From assembly GCF_002844555.1 (NCBI RefSeq), contig NZ_PJNI01000011.1, forward strand, positions 52,419-116,418: a stretch of DNA of 64,000 bases, read 5' to 3'. Under the pieces are notes generated by a model that worked only from the letters and a program-made list of their open reading frames with translations, was not told the origin of the DNA and made no database searches. Shown here one piece after another: positions 55,172 to 63,938 of the stretch (within the stretch, counting starts at the first letter, position 1; each line of letters opens with the position of its first letter). The translations under genes were made by a program, and so were the position numbers. This DNA comes from Brumimicrobium salinarum. Its GTDB lineage: Bacteria; Bacteroidota; Bacteroidia; Flavobacteriales_D; Crocinitomicaceae.

Positions 55172-55927
55172 TTAACTCAATACCATTTGTCTCATTTTCT
55201 CATACAAAACTATTCCAGCAGAAACTCCAACGTTGTAGGATGAAATAGTACCTAAAAGTGGAATTTTTGCACGTTGATGTGCAATTTTTAGAAGCTCTGG
55301 TGAAATTCCATCTTCCTCAGATCCCATTATAATTGCTGTAGGACCAGTTAAGGTAACATCAAAAACAAAGTCATGTGTTTTTTCGGTACACGCCACAATT
55401 CGTAAACCAGATTCTTTCATATAAAGTACGGTTTTGTTCAAATCTCTTGTTTTACAAACAGGGATTTTATGCAAAGCACCCGATGAAGTTTTGATAGAAT
55501 CGCTGGTGATTAACGCCGAGTTTTTATCAGGAATAACAATCGCATGCACTCCAGAACATTCTGCTGTTCTTGCAATGGCGCCAAAGTTTCTAACATCTGT
55601 AATTCTGTCTAAGACTAAAATGTTTGGAATATCTCCACGTTCAAAAACATCCGATAAAACATCTGTTAAATCATGATATACAACTGGAGATATGAAAGCA
55701 ATAACGCCTTGATGATTTTTCCTTGTTAGGCGATTCAACTTTTCCGCAGGTACAAATTGAAGCGTATATTTTTTATTCGCCAAAGCTTCTTTTAATTCCT
55801 TAAATAAAGCCTTGTCCATACCACGCTGAATCATAATTTTATTGATCTCTTTACGTGCTTCAATAGCTTCAATTACTGCACGAACACCAAAAATTAAATC
55901 CTCTATTTCACCTTTTCTACTTGACAT
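55172..55927 (-). CDS. rlmB: 23S rRNA (guanosine-2'-O-)-methyltransferase RlmB-like (TrmH family)
   Basis: SPOUT methyltransferase of 251 residues. An N-terminal substrate-binding domain (DLIFGVRAVIEAIEARKEI) is followed by the catalytic knot: DRITDVRNFGAIARTAECS, IIMGSEEDGISPELLK and the terminal SYNVGVSAGIVLYEKMRQ. The layout matches RlmB more than TrmH, though related Bacteroidetes proteins may differ in target. The frame reaches 55948, but that codon overlaps the -7 box, so the start is the ATG at 55927. Confidence 0.9.
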   Translation of the reverse strand: MSSRKGEIEDLIFGVRAVIEAIEARKEINKIMIQRGMDKALFKELKEALANKKYTLQFVPAEKLNRLTRKNHQGVIAFISPVVYHDLTDVLSDVFERGDIPNILVLDRITDVRNFGAIARTAECSGVHAIVIPDKNSALITSDSIKTSSGALHKIPVCKTRDLNKTVLYMKESGLRIVACTEKTHDFVFDVTLTGPTAIIMGSEEDGISPELLKIAHQRAKIPLLGTISSYNVGVSAGIVLYEKMRQMVLS

Positions 55928-55945
55928 ATCTACTTTTGTATGCAA

Positions 55946-55953
55946 CAAAGTTA
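55946..55953 (-). promoter_or_regulatory. -7 box of rlmB
   Basis: TAACTTTG on the minus strand (TAnnTTTG), 18 bases before the ATG at 55927. It overlaps the alternative upstream start and so excludes it. Confidence 0.55.
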
Positions 55954-56168
55954 ACGCTTGTTTTTGAATTAACGCTGTTGGTTTTATATTCTTTCAATTT
56001 GAAAAGTTGAATTCATTTCCTTTCCACACTAAAATTGAAAGACAAAAATGTACTCGCATTATATCTAAATTAATGTACTTTTTGATTGCTAAACTCACAG
56101 ATATGCAAATTAATGGTTGTTTTAACGAATAATATGCTAGAAATACAAGGAATTCTCATCTTGGAAGC

Positions 56169-56176
56169 TATTTTTG
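56169..56176 (+). promoter_or_regulatory. -7 box of the ABC exporter gene
   Basis: TATTTTTG, ending 4 bases before the ATG at 56181; the 5' leader is essentially absent. Confidence 0.5.
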
Positions 56177-56180
56177 CAAT

Positions 56181-57953
56181 ATGGGTAATACTAAAAAACA
56201 AATCTTTAATTTTTATATCCTCAAACGGCTTTTTGTATTCGTAAAACCATACATGCGGTTTCTATTACTGGCATTTGTTTTTACATTAGGTTTAGCTGTC
56301 TTATCGCCGCTCCGTCCAAGTATTATTGGTGACATGGTCGATGAATATATTGTAAAGGATCAAAATGCTGATGCTTTATGGTTTTGGACCATGATCGTTG
56401 TAGGGATGTTATTATTAGAAGCTATTTTTCAGTTCATGACGACCTTCTTTGCTAATTTGCTAGCTCAATCTGTTATTAAAGATATACGGGTTAAGCTGTA
56501 TAAGCACATGATGTCTTTTAAAATGAAATTTTTCGATCAAACTCCAATAGGGTCTGTGGTAACAAGAATTGTTTCGGATTTAGAAGCTATTTCGGAGATT
56601 TTCTCGCAAGGATTAATCAATATGTTTAAGGATATCATTATTCTGATTACAATTATAGTTTGGATGTTTTCCACGAATGCGATGCTCACGCTTTTTGTGT
56701 TACTCCCGATTCCTTTGCTGTTGATAGCTACGCGAATTTTTGCAAAAGCAATGAAAAAAGCTTATCAAAAAGAAAGTGTAGAAGTTAATCGACTCAATAC
56801 CTTTGTGCAAGAACGTTTAACAGGAATGTCGATTTTACAATTGTTTAATCGAGAAGAGGTAGAGAAAGAACGTTTTGCCGCGATTAACAAAAGACATCGA
56901 CAAGCGCATATAGATACCATCTGGGCAAATTCTATATTTTTTCCCGTCGTTGAGTTTTTAACCTCTTTATCTATTGCTTTTTTAATTGTATTTAGTGCGT
57001 GGTCCTTGGCAAATAATTTTTCAATTGCAGCGGATTCAACAGGAACAATTGTCAAATTTACTTTATGGGTTAATATGTTATATAGACCTATTCGCCAATT
57101 AGCAGACAAGTTTAATATTCTTCAACGTGGTGTTGTTCGTGCTGAAAGAGTTTTTAAAACCTTAGATACAGATGAGGTGATTCAAGATACAGGAACAGTT
57201 ACAGAATTGGATTTTCAACAAGATATACATTTCAATAAAGTATGGTTTGCCTACCAAGATGAAGATTGGGTCTTGAAAGACATTAATTTACATATTCAAC
57301 CCAATCAAACTGTTGCTTTTGTCGGTGCTACAGGAGCAGGGAAATCTTCAATCGTTAACTTGCTGTCTCGATTTTATGAATACCAAAAAGGAAGTATTAA
57401 TATTGGAGAAACAGATATTAGAGATATCGATTTAGGCTATTTAAGAGAGAACATTTCAATTGTGTTGCAAGACGTTTTCTTGTTCTCAGATACCATTCTG
57501 AATAACATTACTTTGAGAGATGAAAAAATCTCAAAAGAACAAGTAATTGAAGCTGCAAAGGCTGTAGGAGCACATGATTTTATAATGAAACTACCCAATG
57601 ATTACAATTATGAAATTGGAGAAAGAGGTGGTGTTTTATCAACTGGTCAGCAACAACTTTTAGCATTTATTCGCGCTTATGTTTACAATCCACATATTTT
57701 AATTTTGGATGAAGCCACTTCAAGCGTTGACAATGAAAGTGAAGAAATGATTCAAGCGGCTACGGAGAAGTTAACTGTTGGTAGAACCTCAATTGTAATT
57801 GCGCACCGACTTTCAACGATTCAAAGTGCTGATAAAATTATTGTGCTTGATCAAGGCCGAGTAATGGAGGCTGGAAGTCACCAAGAACTTTTAGGCAAAA
57901 ACGGATTTTATAAAAAATTATACGAAAAACAATTTTTAGGAGATGAAGAATAG
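56181..57953 (+). CDS. ABC exporter, fused permease and ATPase (MsbA/MdlB-like)
   Basis: 590-residue half-transporter that works as a dimer. Six membrane helices lie in residues 20-310 (starts KRLFVFVKPYMRFLLLAFV). The ATPase domain (about 345-585) carries Walker A GATGAGKSS, the Q-loop VLQDVFLFSD, the signature LSTGQQQLLAFIR (LSTGQ in place of LSGGQ), Walker B ILILDEATSSVD and the switch His in VIAHRLSTI. It exports a hydrophobic molecule or lipid; identity unknown. A substrate-binding protein gene starts 11 bases before its end, suggesting an operon, though such proteins normally serve importers. Confidence 0.93.
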   Translation: MGNTKKQIFNFYILKRLFVFVKPYMRFLLLAFVFTLGLAVLSPLRPSIIGDMVDEYIVKDQNADALWFWTMIVVGMLLLEAIFQFMTTFFANLLAQSVIKDIRVKLYKHMMSFKMKFFDQTPIGSVVTRIVSDLEAISEIFSQGLINMFKDIIILITIIVWMFSTNAMLTLFVLLPIPLLLIATRIFAKAMKKAYQKESVEVNRLNTFVQERLTGMSILQLFNREEVEKERFAAINKRHRQAHIDTIWANSIFFPVVEFLTSLSIAFLIVFSAWSLANNFSIAADSTGTIVKFTLWVNMLYRPIRQLADKFNILQRGVVRAERVFKTLDTDEVIQDTGTVTELDFQQDIHFNKVWFAYQDEDWVLKDINLHIQPNQTVAFVGATGAGKSSIVNLLSRFYEYQKGSINIGETDIRDIDLGYLRENISIVLQDVFLFSDTILNNITLRDEKISKEQVIEAAKAVGAHDFIMKLPNDYNYEIGERGGVLSTGQQQLLAFIRAYVYNPHILILDEATSSVDNESEEMIQAATEKLTVGRTSIVIAHRLSTIQSADKIIVLDQGRVMEAGSHQELLGKNGFYKKLYEKQFLGDEE

Positions 57954-58809
57954 AATGAGAATAAAAATAGGAGGTGTTCCAGAACATTTCAATTTACCTT
58001 GGAGATTGGCTATGCAGCAAGGTGATTTCGAAAAAGAAAACATTGCCCTACATTGGGAAGATATGGGCGGAGGAACCGGTCAAATGATAAAAGGGTTACA
58101 AAACAAAACCATTGATGTTGCTGTTTTACTTACTGAAGGAATTTCAAGAGCAATTTTACAAGGATTAGACGCCAAAATATTACAAGTTTATGTGAAATCA
58201 CCACTAAGATGGGGAATTCATGTGCCGTTTGCAGATCAATCCATTCAAAAAGTGGAAGATTTAAAAGGTAAAACTTTTGCTATTTCTCGTGAAGGTTCTG
58301 GCTCACATTTGATGTCTTATGTCTTGGCAGATCAGAAAGGTTGGGATATTGATAATTTGAAATTCAATAGTGTTGGAGATGTTTACGGTGGACTTTGGGC
58401 GCTTGAAAATGACGAAGCACAAGCCTTTTTATGGGAAAAATACACCACGCATCCCTATACTGAGCAAGAAAAATGCAGATACATTGACGAGGTGGTAACT
58501 CCTTGGCCGTGTTTTGTGGTGGCGGTTCGTGGCGAAGTTGCAGAACAATATGAAGAAGAGTTGCAAACGATGTTGTCAGTTGTAAATAAAAAAGCAGAGA
58601 GCGTTAAATACGACGAGAAAACACCAGAGGTTTTATCATGGCGTTATGGTTTAAAACTCGACGATGTTACGAGTTGGTTAAACGAAACAGAATGGAACTA
58701 TAAAGCTGAAAAGTTTGATAAAGACTTTGATAATGTGATAAAATATTTGCTGAAACTCAAGTTGATTACTGAGCGGGAAGCAGAAAACTATATGGAAAAG
58801 TTGTTTTAA
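57943..58809 (+). CDS. Cytoplasmic periplasmic-binding-protein-like (SsuA/THI5 type) protein
   Basis: 288 residues with the type 2 periplasmic-binding fold, but no signal peptide. The first residues are RIKIGGVPEHFNLPWRLAMQ. QMIKGLQNKTIDVAVLLTEG, RWGIHVPFADQSIQKVEDL and KTFAISREGSGSHLMSYVLA are matches to the SsuA/NMT1/THI5-like family. An alternative start at 57955 (MRIKIGGV) removes four residues. It overlaps the ABC exporter gene by 11 bases and precedes menD by 160 bases. The fold is also shared by MqnA/MqnD enzymes of menaquinone synthesis, so an enzymatic or ligand-sensing role is possible. Function unproven. Confidence 0.72.
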   Translation: MKNRMRIKIGGVPEHFNLPWRLAMQQGDFEKENIALHWEDMGGGTGQMIKGLQNKTIDVAVLLTEGISRAILQGLDAKILQVYVKSPLRWGIHVPFADQSIQKVEDLKGKTFAISREGSGSHLMSYVLADQKGWDIDNLKFNSVGDVYGGLWALENDEAQAFLWEKYTTHPYTEQEKCRYIDEVVTPWPCFVVAVRGEVAEQYEEELQTMLSVVNKKAESVKYDEKTPEVLSWRYGLKLDDVTSWLNETEWNYKAEKFDKDFDNVIKYLLKLKLITEREAENYMEKLF

Positions 58810-58969
58810 AAACAGTAGCAGGTTTAAAACTAAAAATGGTTTTTTGATGTTGTTTGTAGAAGTCTTTTAACTTGTGTTAAAGACGCTTCTTCGGTTGAAG
58901 TGGAGAGTATCACTTTTTTAAGTGTTAATGTAGAATCACTGATTTTTAAAGATATAAAAGGAAAGTAAA

Positions 58970-60703
58970 ATGGGAAAAGTAAGTGAAAAAGCTGGAGTTC
59001 AGCAATTGGTAGAATCATTTTATAATCACGGAGTAAAGTACATTGTTTTCTCTCCTGGTTCAAGAAATGCGCCACTTGTAGTAAGTTTTGCGAATGATGA
59101 ACGCTTTAAATGTTTTGTGATTCCAGACGAAAGAAGTGCTGCTTTTTATGCGCTTGGAATGGCTGAACAATCCGGAACTCCTGTGCCTGTGATGTGTACT
59201 TCTGGTTCTGCGCTTTTAAATTACTATCCAGCAGTAAGTGAAGCTTTTTATCGCAATATTCCGCTAATTGTGGTTTCTGCAGATAGACCAAGCGAATGGA
59301 CAGATCACGGCGACGGACAAACAATTCGTCAGGAAAATGTCTTTCAAAATCATATATGTGCCTACACCCAGCTATACGAAACTCCCAATACGGAAGATCA
59401 AAAATGGTTCAATAAAAGAACAATGGATGAGGTTTTAATCCAAGCAAAATCTCCTCAAGGTGGTCCTGTTCATTTTAATTTTCCGTTTACAGAACCTTTG
59501 TACGCTTTGGAAGACAAATCTGCGCATGAAAAAAAGCAAGATAACTTTTTAGAAGTAATGAAGTTATCTCCACAATTGTCTTCTGTTCAAAAAGCAGAAC
59601 TTCAAGAAACGTGGAATAATTCTTCACGAAAATTGATTTTATGCGGACAAATGCCTAAAAACGGTTATTTGAACGAACAGCTAAAACAATTGGCCAACGA
59701 CAAAAGTGTAGCCGTTGTGGTTGAAAACACAAGTAACTTGCAAGATCGAGGCTTTATTCATTGTATCGATAGAACCATTTCTAGCTTTCTAGAAGACAAT
59801 CCAGAATTGTATCAACCCGATTTGTTAATTACTATTGGTGGTGCGGTAATCTCTAAGAAAATCAAAAAGTATTTACGTCAATATAAACCAAAAAATCACT
59901 GGAAAATAGGTCAGGAATTTCCATTTATGGATACCTATCAATCCCTAAAGAAATCCATTCCAATGGATGCAAATTCATTCATGGACTTCTTGTTAGAAGA
60001 AGGATTCAATCGAAATAATTCGAGATATGGCGAACAATGGAAACAACTCGATTATTTGGCGCAAGGCAATCATGAAGATTATTTAATGTCGGTGCCTTAT
60101 TCTGATTTATCGGTGTTTAACTTGGTGTTAGATGCCATCCCAGATCACAGTAATTTACACCTCGGAAATAGCTCTGTCGTTCGTTATGCGCAACTGTTTG
60201 ATCCGATTAAGAGCATCAATTATTTCTGTAATCGCGGAACGAGTGGCATCGACGGTTCAACAAGTACAGCTATCGGAAATACTTTGGCAGGAGAAGATAA
60301 ATTACACACTTTAATCACTGGCGACATTAGTTTTTTCTACGATAGCAATGCATTTTGGAATCATCACGTACCTTCCAATTTCCGTGTTTTTTTAATCAAT
60401 AACGGAGGCGGAGGCATCTTCAATATTATTCCTGGACCAAGAAGTTCAGCGCAAGGCGAGGAGTTCTTCGTAGCCAAACATTCCTTTTCTGCCAAGTCAA
60501 TTGCAGAAGCTTTTAATGTGAATTATTTCCAAGCTACATCAATGGAAGAAATCGATAATCAACTCGATGTTTTCATGGAAATCCAAGACAACGACAGACC
60601 CGCAATTATGGAGGTCTTCACAGATGGGGAGGCAAGCGGAAAAATTCTTTTAGATTATCTAGAAAAAACAAAAGTGAAAGACGTACCAGAGTTGGAGAAT
60701 TGA
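58970..60703 (+). CDS. menD: SEPHCHC synthase (menaquinone biosynthesis)
   Basis: Thiamine-diphosphate enzyme condensing isochorismate and 2-oxoglutarate in classical menaquinone synthesis. Seen: VFSPGSRNAPLVVSFA, the E in PDERSAAFYALGMAEQSG, MCTSGSALLNYYPAVSEAF, SADRPSEWTDHGDGQTIRQ, FCNRGTSGIDGSTSTAIG and the ThDP-Mg site with LINNGGGGIFNIIPGP. Length 577 is exact. No other men genes are adjacent downstream (a rhomboid gene is convergent). The 160-base gap before it has no -7 box. Confidence 0.96.
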   Translation: MGKVSEKAGVQQLVESFYNHGVKYIVFSPGSRNAPLVVSFANDERFKCFVIPDERSAAFYALGMAEQSGTPVPVMCTSGSALLNYYPAVSEAFYRNIPLIVVSADRPSEWTDHGDGQTIRQENVFQNHICAYTQLYETPNTEDQKWFNKRTMDEVLIQAKSPQGGPVHFNFPFTEPLYALEDKSAHEKKQDNFLEVMKLSPQLSSVQKAELQETWNNSSRKLILCGQMPKNGYLNEQLKQLANDKSVAVVVENTSNLQDRGFIHCIDRTISSFLEDNPELYQPDLLITIGGAVISKKIKKYLRQYKPKNHWKIGQEFPFMDTYQSLKKSIPMDANSFMDFLLEEGFNRNNSRYGEQWKQLDYLAQGNHEDYLMSVPYSDLSVFNLVLDAIPDHSNLHLGNSSVVRYAQLFDPIKSINYFCNRGTSGIDGSTSTAIGNTLAGEDKLHTLITGDISFFYDSNAFWNHHVPSNFRVFLINNGGGGIFNIIPGPRSSAQGEEFFVAKHSFSAKSIAEAFNVNYFQATSMEEIDNQLDVFMEIQDNDRPAIMEVFTDGEASGKILLDYLEKTKVKDVPELEN

Positions 60704-60712
60704 TAAGTTAGA

Positions 60713-60790
60713 ATTGATAGTTGAAACTTCATAATTGAAAATTGAAAATTCGTAATTTGTAATTAAAAATTCATAATTCATAATTACGAA
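60713..60790. repeat. AT-rich near-repeat tract (aattcgtaatt type)
   Basis: Imperfect short words such as aattgaaaa, attcgtaatt and attcataatt recur between the menD and rhomboid stop codons. The same word dominates the larger array upstream of fabF, so the two tracts flank the rhomboid gene. Confidence 0.5.
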
Positions 60791-61641
60791 TCCTTCTTCT
60801 TTGGAACATAATGATAAGTTACCCCAAAGTTTTGTGTCGATGAGCTATTTCTATCGTTGTTCGTACTTGGATTATTATTATTTTCTTTACTTTCATCCAA
60901 TGACTTTTGCTTTTCTAACGCTTCAATTCTTTGTTGGATGATATTTTGCTTTTGCAATTGTTGTTCTTCCCAAATCCTTCTGCGTTCTCTCCATTCTCCT
61001 TCTAAATCTGGTGGTTCAATGCCCATTTCTTTTTCAATTTCATATGCATATTTTGGAGGAACAGGACCCTTTTTACGAAAGATAATAGCCATGAGCGTTC
61101 CCACTAAAAAACCGGATAAATGCCCCTCCCAAGAAATACCTGCTTCCATTGGGAAAACACCCCAAATCATGGAGCCATAAACAAAAGCCACAAATAAAGA
61201 AATTGCTTGAAGCGGCAAATACTTTTTGAAAAAGCCGCTGATGAATAAAAATCCGAATAACCCATAAATCACACCCGACATTCCAATGTGGTAAGATTGC
61301 GTATTTATTGCGATATACCAAACTAAAAAACCTGTTCCAAGCCAAACAAACAGTACAACATAAAACGCAATTTCACGGTAGAAATATATCAGTGTACTCA
61401 GAAGAACTAGGGTAGGAACAGAATTGTTGATGATGTGAGAGAAGTCACGCTGACCATGTATAAATGGCATAAAAAAAATTCCTTTAACGCCTTCTAATGT
61501 TTGTGGTTTTACTCCAAAACGGTATAAGTCTAGTTGAAAATAGCGATCCATTAAAAATACAGTCCACATGATAATCAATACCAGCAAAGGATATATAATC
61601 GCTTCAAGTGTTCTATTTTTCTCAGCTTGCATCAGTTTCAT
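60784..61641 (-). CDS. Rhomboid-family intramembrane protease
   Basis: Third rhomboid in the window, 285 residues with six or seven helices. Catalytic Ser in IGMSGVIYGLFGFLF and His in EGHLSGFLVGTLMAII; the FIHGQRDFSHIINNSVP helix carries the conserved residues. The GMSG motif replaces the commoner GASG. The C-terminal 75 residues are soluble and Gln/Glu/Asn-rich (PPDLEGEWRERRRIWEEQQ), perhaps a coiled coil. It differs from the two rhomboids at 36-37 kb in the serine motif and tail. Flanked on both sides by repeat tracts. Confidence 0.9.
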   Translation of the reverse strand: MKLMQAEKNRTLEAIIYPLLVLIIMWTVFLMDRYFQLDLYRFGVKPQTLEGVKGIFFMPFIHGQRDFSHIINNSVPTLVLLSTLIYFYREIAFYVVLFVWLGTGFLVWYIAINTQSYHIGMSGVIYGLFGFLFISGFFKKYLPLQAISLFVAFVYGSMIWGVFPMEAGISWEGHLSGFLVGTLMAIIFRKKGPVPPKYAYEIEKEMGIEPPDLEGEWRERRRIWEEQQLQKQNIIQQRIEALEKQKSLDESKENNNNPSTNNDRNSSSTQNFGVTYHYVPKKKDS

Positions 61642-62274
61642 AGGAATTGTCTTGTCAATTTCTGTTCCGATTGTAAACTTACGTCATTCTGTCATTAATT
61701 CTTTGCTTTTTTTGAACGATCTAAGAATGCATCTTTTCCGCTTTACTTATTTTAATATCGGTATGTGTTTTCACAAGCTAAAATGTTTGAATCTGCGTTT
61801 CCCCCTCTGGAGGGGGATAAAGGGGGAGGATGCTTTGAGTTCATTTCCTGCTTTTCAAAACTTGTCTTACAATACATCAACGGCGAAAAGCGAGAAGGCT
61901 TTTTAATCAGGGATTGAAGCAGTGGATGAAATAATCAACCCATTAAATCTCCTCCCTCTATGTCTCCCTCCAGAGGGAGATGTTGTCTCTAAGCCTTCTT
62001 TTTATGAAATAACATTTCCGCTTTACTTATTTTAGAATCAAGAAGTTCTTTCAAGCTTGACTGCCAGTTACGAAGCAGAAATGTTTTTTTCGGCTTAGGG
62101 GTAGAAACGGCATCCTTTTTTTCAAAAAAAAGATATAGTGGATGACCCGACCCAATTTTCTTGGAGTATACGGAGAGAAATTTGGGGAAGCCCCAAAACA
62201 GTATTGAATAAGATAGGTAGATCGGACAATTAGCTGCAATTCGACAGGATCTTTGTACCACGCTGATGACAAAG
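61642..62274. repeat. Gap with repeats and a duplicated C-terminal-like fragment
   Basis: No credible gene. Seen: the words ccccctctggagggggataa (about 61801-61820) and ccctccagaggga (about 61965-61977), both palindrome-based; a direct copy of ttccgctttacttatttta at about 61737-61755 and 62020-62038; and between 61989 and 62315 a minus-strand frame, GSGHPLYLFFEKKD, that I judge to be a dispersed-repeat translation, not a gene. Confidence 0.5.
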
Positions 62275-62354
62275 CGATTCGTAATTCTACAATTCGTAAT
62301 TCGTAATTGAATCATTCGTAATTCTACAATTCGTAATTCTACAATTCGTAATTC

Positions 62355-62420
62355 GTAATTGAATCATTCGTAATTGAATCATTCGTAATTGAATCATTCG
62401 TAATTGAATCATTCGTAATT
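62355..62420. repeat. 15-bp tandem repeat upstream of fabF
   Basis: Four exact copies of gtaattgaatcattc start at 62355, 62370, 62385 and 62400, followed by gtaatt (62415-62420). Related but less regular copies (attcgtaattctac) extend back to about 62275. The array ends 12 bases before the fabF -7 box, so it covers the region where its -33 element should lie; each unit includes a TTG. Confidence 0.92.
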
Positions 62421-62431
62421 AATTTATTTCT

Positions 62432-62439
62432 TATCTTCG
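62432..62439 (+). promoter_or_regulatory. Probable -7 box of fabF
   Basis: TATCTTCG is one base from TAnnTTTG, 22 bases before the fabF ATG, and lies immediately after the tandem array. Confidence 0.4.
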
Positions 62440-62461
62440 CTTTGCAAAAAAAAAGAATGTT

Positions 62462-63709
62462 ATGCGTAGAGTTGTAATCACAGGAATGGGAGCTTTGACT
62501 CCAATAGGAAATACAGTAGAGGAATTTTGGAAAAATGCACTTGAAGGAGTGAGTGGTGCAGCTCCTATACAAACATTTGATGCAGCTAAGTTTAAAACTC
62601 AGTTTGCATGTGAATTGAAAGATTTTAAAATTGAAGATCACTTGGATCGCAAGGAACGTAAAAAGTATGATAAATTTACCCAATATGCACTTGTGGCTGT
62701 TGAGGAAGCTGTGCAGCAAGCCAATATTGATTTTGATAATCTAGATTTAGATAGAGTAGGTGTGATTTGGGGGTCAGGAAATGGAGGTATTCAAACCTTT
62801 GAACAACAACTTACTGAATATAATGAAGGTGACGGAACACCGCGTTTTAATCCTTATTTTATTCCTCGAATTTTAGTGGATATCGCTGCTGGTGTAATTT
62901 CGATGAAATATGGTTTGCGTGGAGTTAATTTTGCTCCTGTTTCGGCTTGTGCCACATCAACAACAGCGATTATTGAAGCGTTTAATTATGTGCGTTGGAA
63001 CAAAGCAGATATGATTGTTTCGGGTGGTTCTGAATCGCCTATTGGGCCTGCAACAATTGGCGGATTTGGTTCTTTAAAAGCGCTTTCAACAAAAAATGAT
63101 GCGCCAGAAACGGCTTCGCGTCCTTTTGATGTGAATCGTGATGGTTTTGTAATGGGAGAAGGAGCTGGAGCGCTTGTAGTTGAAGAATTAGAACATGCGA
63201 AAAAGCGTGGAGCAAACATTATAGCTGAAATTGTTGGTGGTGGAATGGCTGCTGATGCTTACCATTTAACGGGAACACATCCTGAAGGTGAAGGAGCAAT
63301 TAAAGGAATGAAACTAGCGATTGAGGAAGCCGGAATTTCGCCTGATCAAGTAGATTATGTGAATATGCATGCTACTTCTACTCCTAATGGAGATGTAAGT
63401 GAAATAAAAGCATTAGATACTGTTTTTGAAAAAAGGAAATCGCTTATTGTAAGTGGTACAAAGTCAATGACTGGGCACTTGCTTGGTGCAGCTGGAGCAG
63501 TGGAGACCATTCTTTCTGCTAAAGCTTTAGAAAAACAAAAAGTACCACCAACCATAAACGTTAAGGACTTTGAGGAGAGTTGTAAAGACAGTTATTATTT
63601 TCCTGTTGAAAAAGGGGTAGACGGTAGAATTAAATATGCTTTGAGTAATACATTTGGTTTTGGAGGACATATTGCCGCGCTTCTGTTGAAAAGATATGAA
63701 GAGGAATAG
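62462..63709 (+). CDS. fabF: 3-oxoacyl-[acyl-carrier-protein] synthase II
   Basis: Condensing enzyme for fatty-acid elongation. MRRVVITGMGALTPIGNTVE is the classic start. Catalytic residues: Cys in PVSACATSTTAIIEAF, His in VNMHATSTPNGD, His in KSMTGHLLGAAGAVE, with the late SNTFGFGGHIAALLLK glycine loop. Length 415 is exact. In most bacteria acpP precedes and rnc follows fabF; here the upstream neighbour is a repeat array and none of the rest appears before the window ends. The remaining 230 bases (63710-63938) have no ORF or box that I trust. Confidence 0.97.
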   Translation: MRRVVITGMGALTPIGNTVEEFWKNALEGVSGAAPIQTFDAAKFKTQFACELKDFKIEDHLDRKERKKYDKFTQYALVAVEEAVQQANIDFDNLDLDRVGVIWGSGNGGIQTFEQQLTEYNEGDGTPRFNPYFIPRILVDIAAGVISMKYGLRGVNFAPVSACATSTTAIIEAFNYVRWNKADMIVSGGSESPIGPATIGGFGSLKALSTKNDAPETASRPFDVNRDGFVMGEGAGALVVEELEHAKKRGANIIAEIVGGGMAADAYHLTGTHPEGEGAIKGMKLAIEEAGISPDQVDYVNMHATSTPNGDVSEIKALDTVFEKRKSLIVSGTKSMTGHLLGAAGAVETILSAKALEKQKVPPTINVKDFEESCKDSYYFPVEKGVDGRIKYALSNTFGFGGHIAALLLKRYEEE

Positions 63710-63938
63710 TTTTTCATTTATTTTCTTGGTTTAATCTTTTGTGGTTTAATTCAGGTGTAAATTACATTACTGAACAGAATATGGGGCAGTCTCAAAAGTT
63801 GGGGAGGGATTAATGCTATGCTATAAAGATATTGCTTATCAAGTTAGATTTTCACTTCTAAACTCTGAGAAATAACATGATTGTAAAAATCAATTTGAAT
63901 TTTACAATCAACCGCCTATCACGTTGAGTTTTACCATT

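Noticed and set aside
61989..62315. 108-codon minus-strand frame containing GSGHPLYLFFE
   Set aside because: Looks like a translation of dispersed repeat DNA, running into the AT-rich tandem tract; no domain recognised.
62339..62719. 126-codon minus-strand frame over the fabF start
   Set aside because: Antisense to fabF and begins in the 15-bp repeats (NDSITNDSITNDSI).
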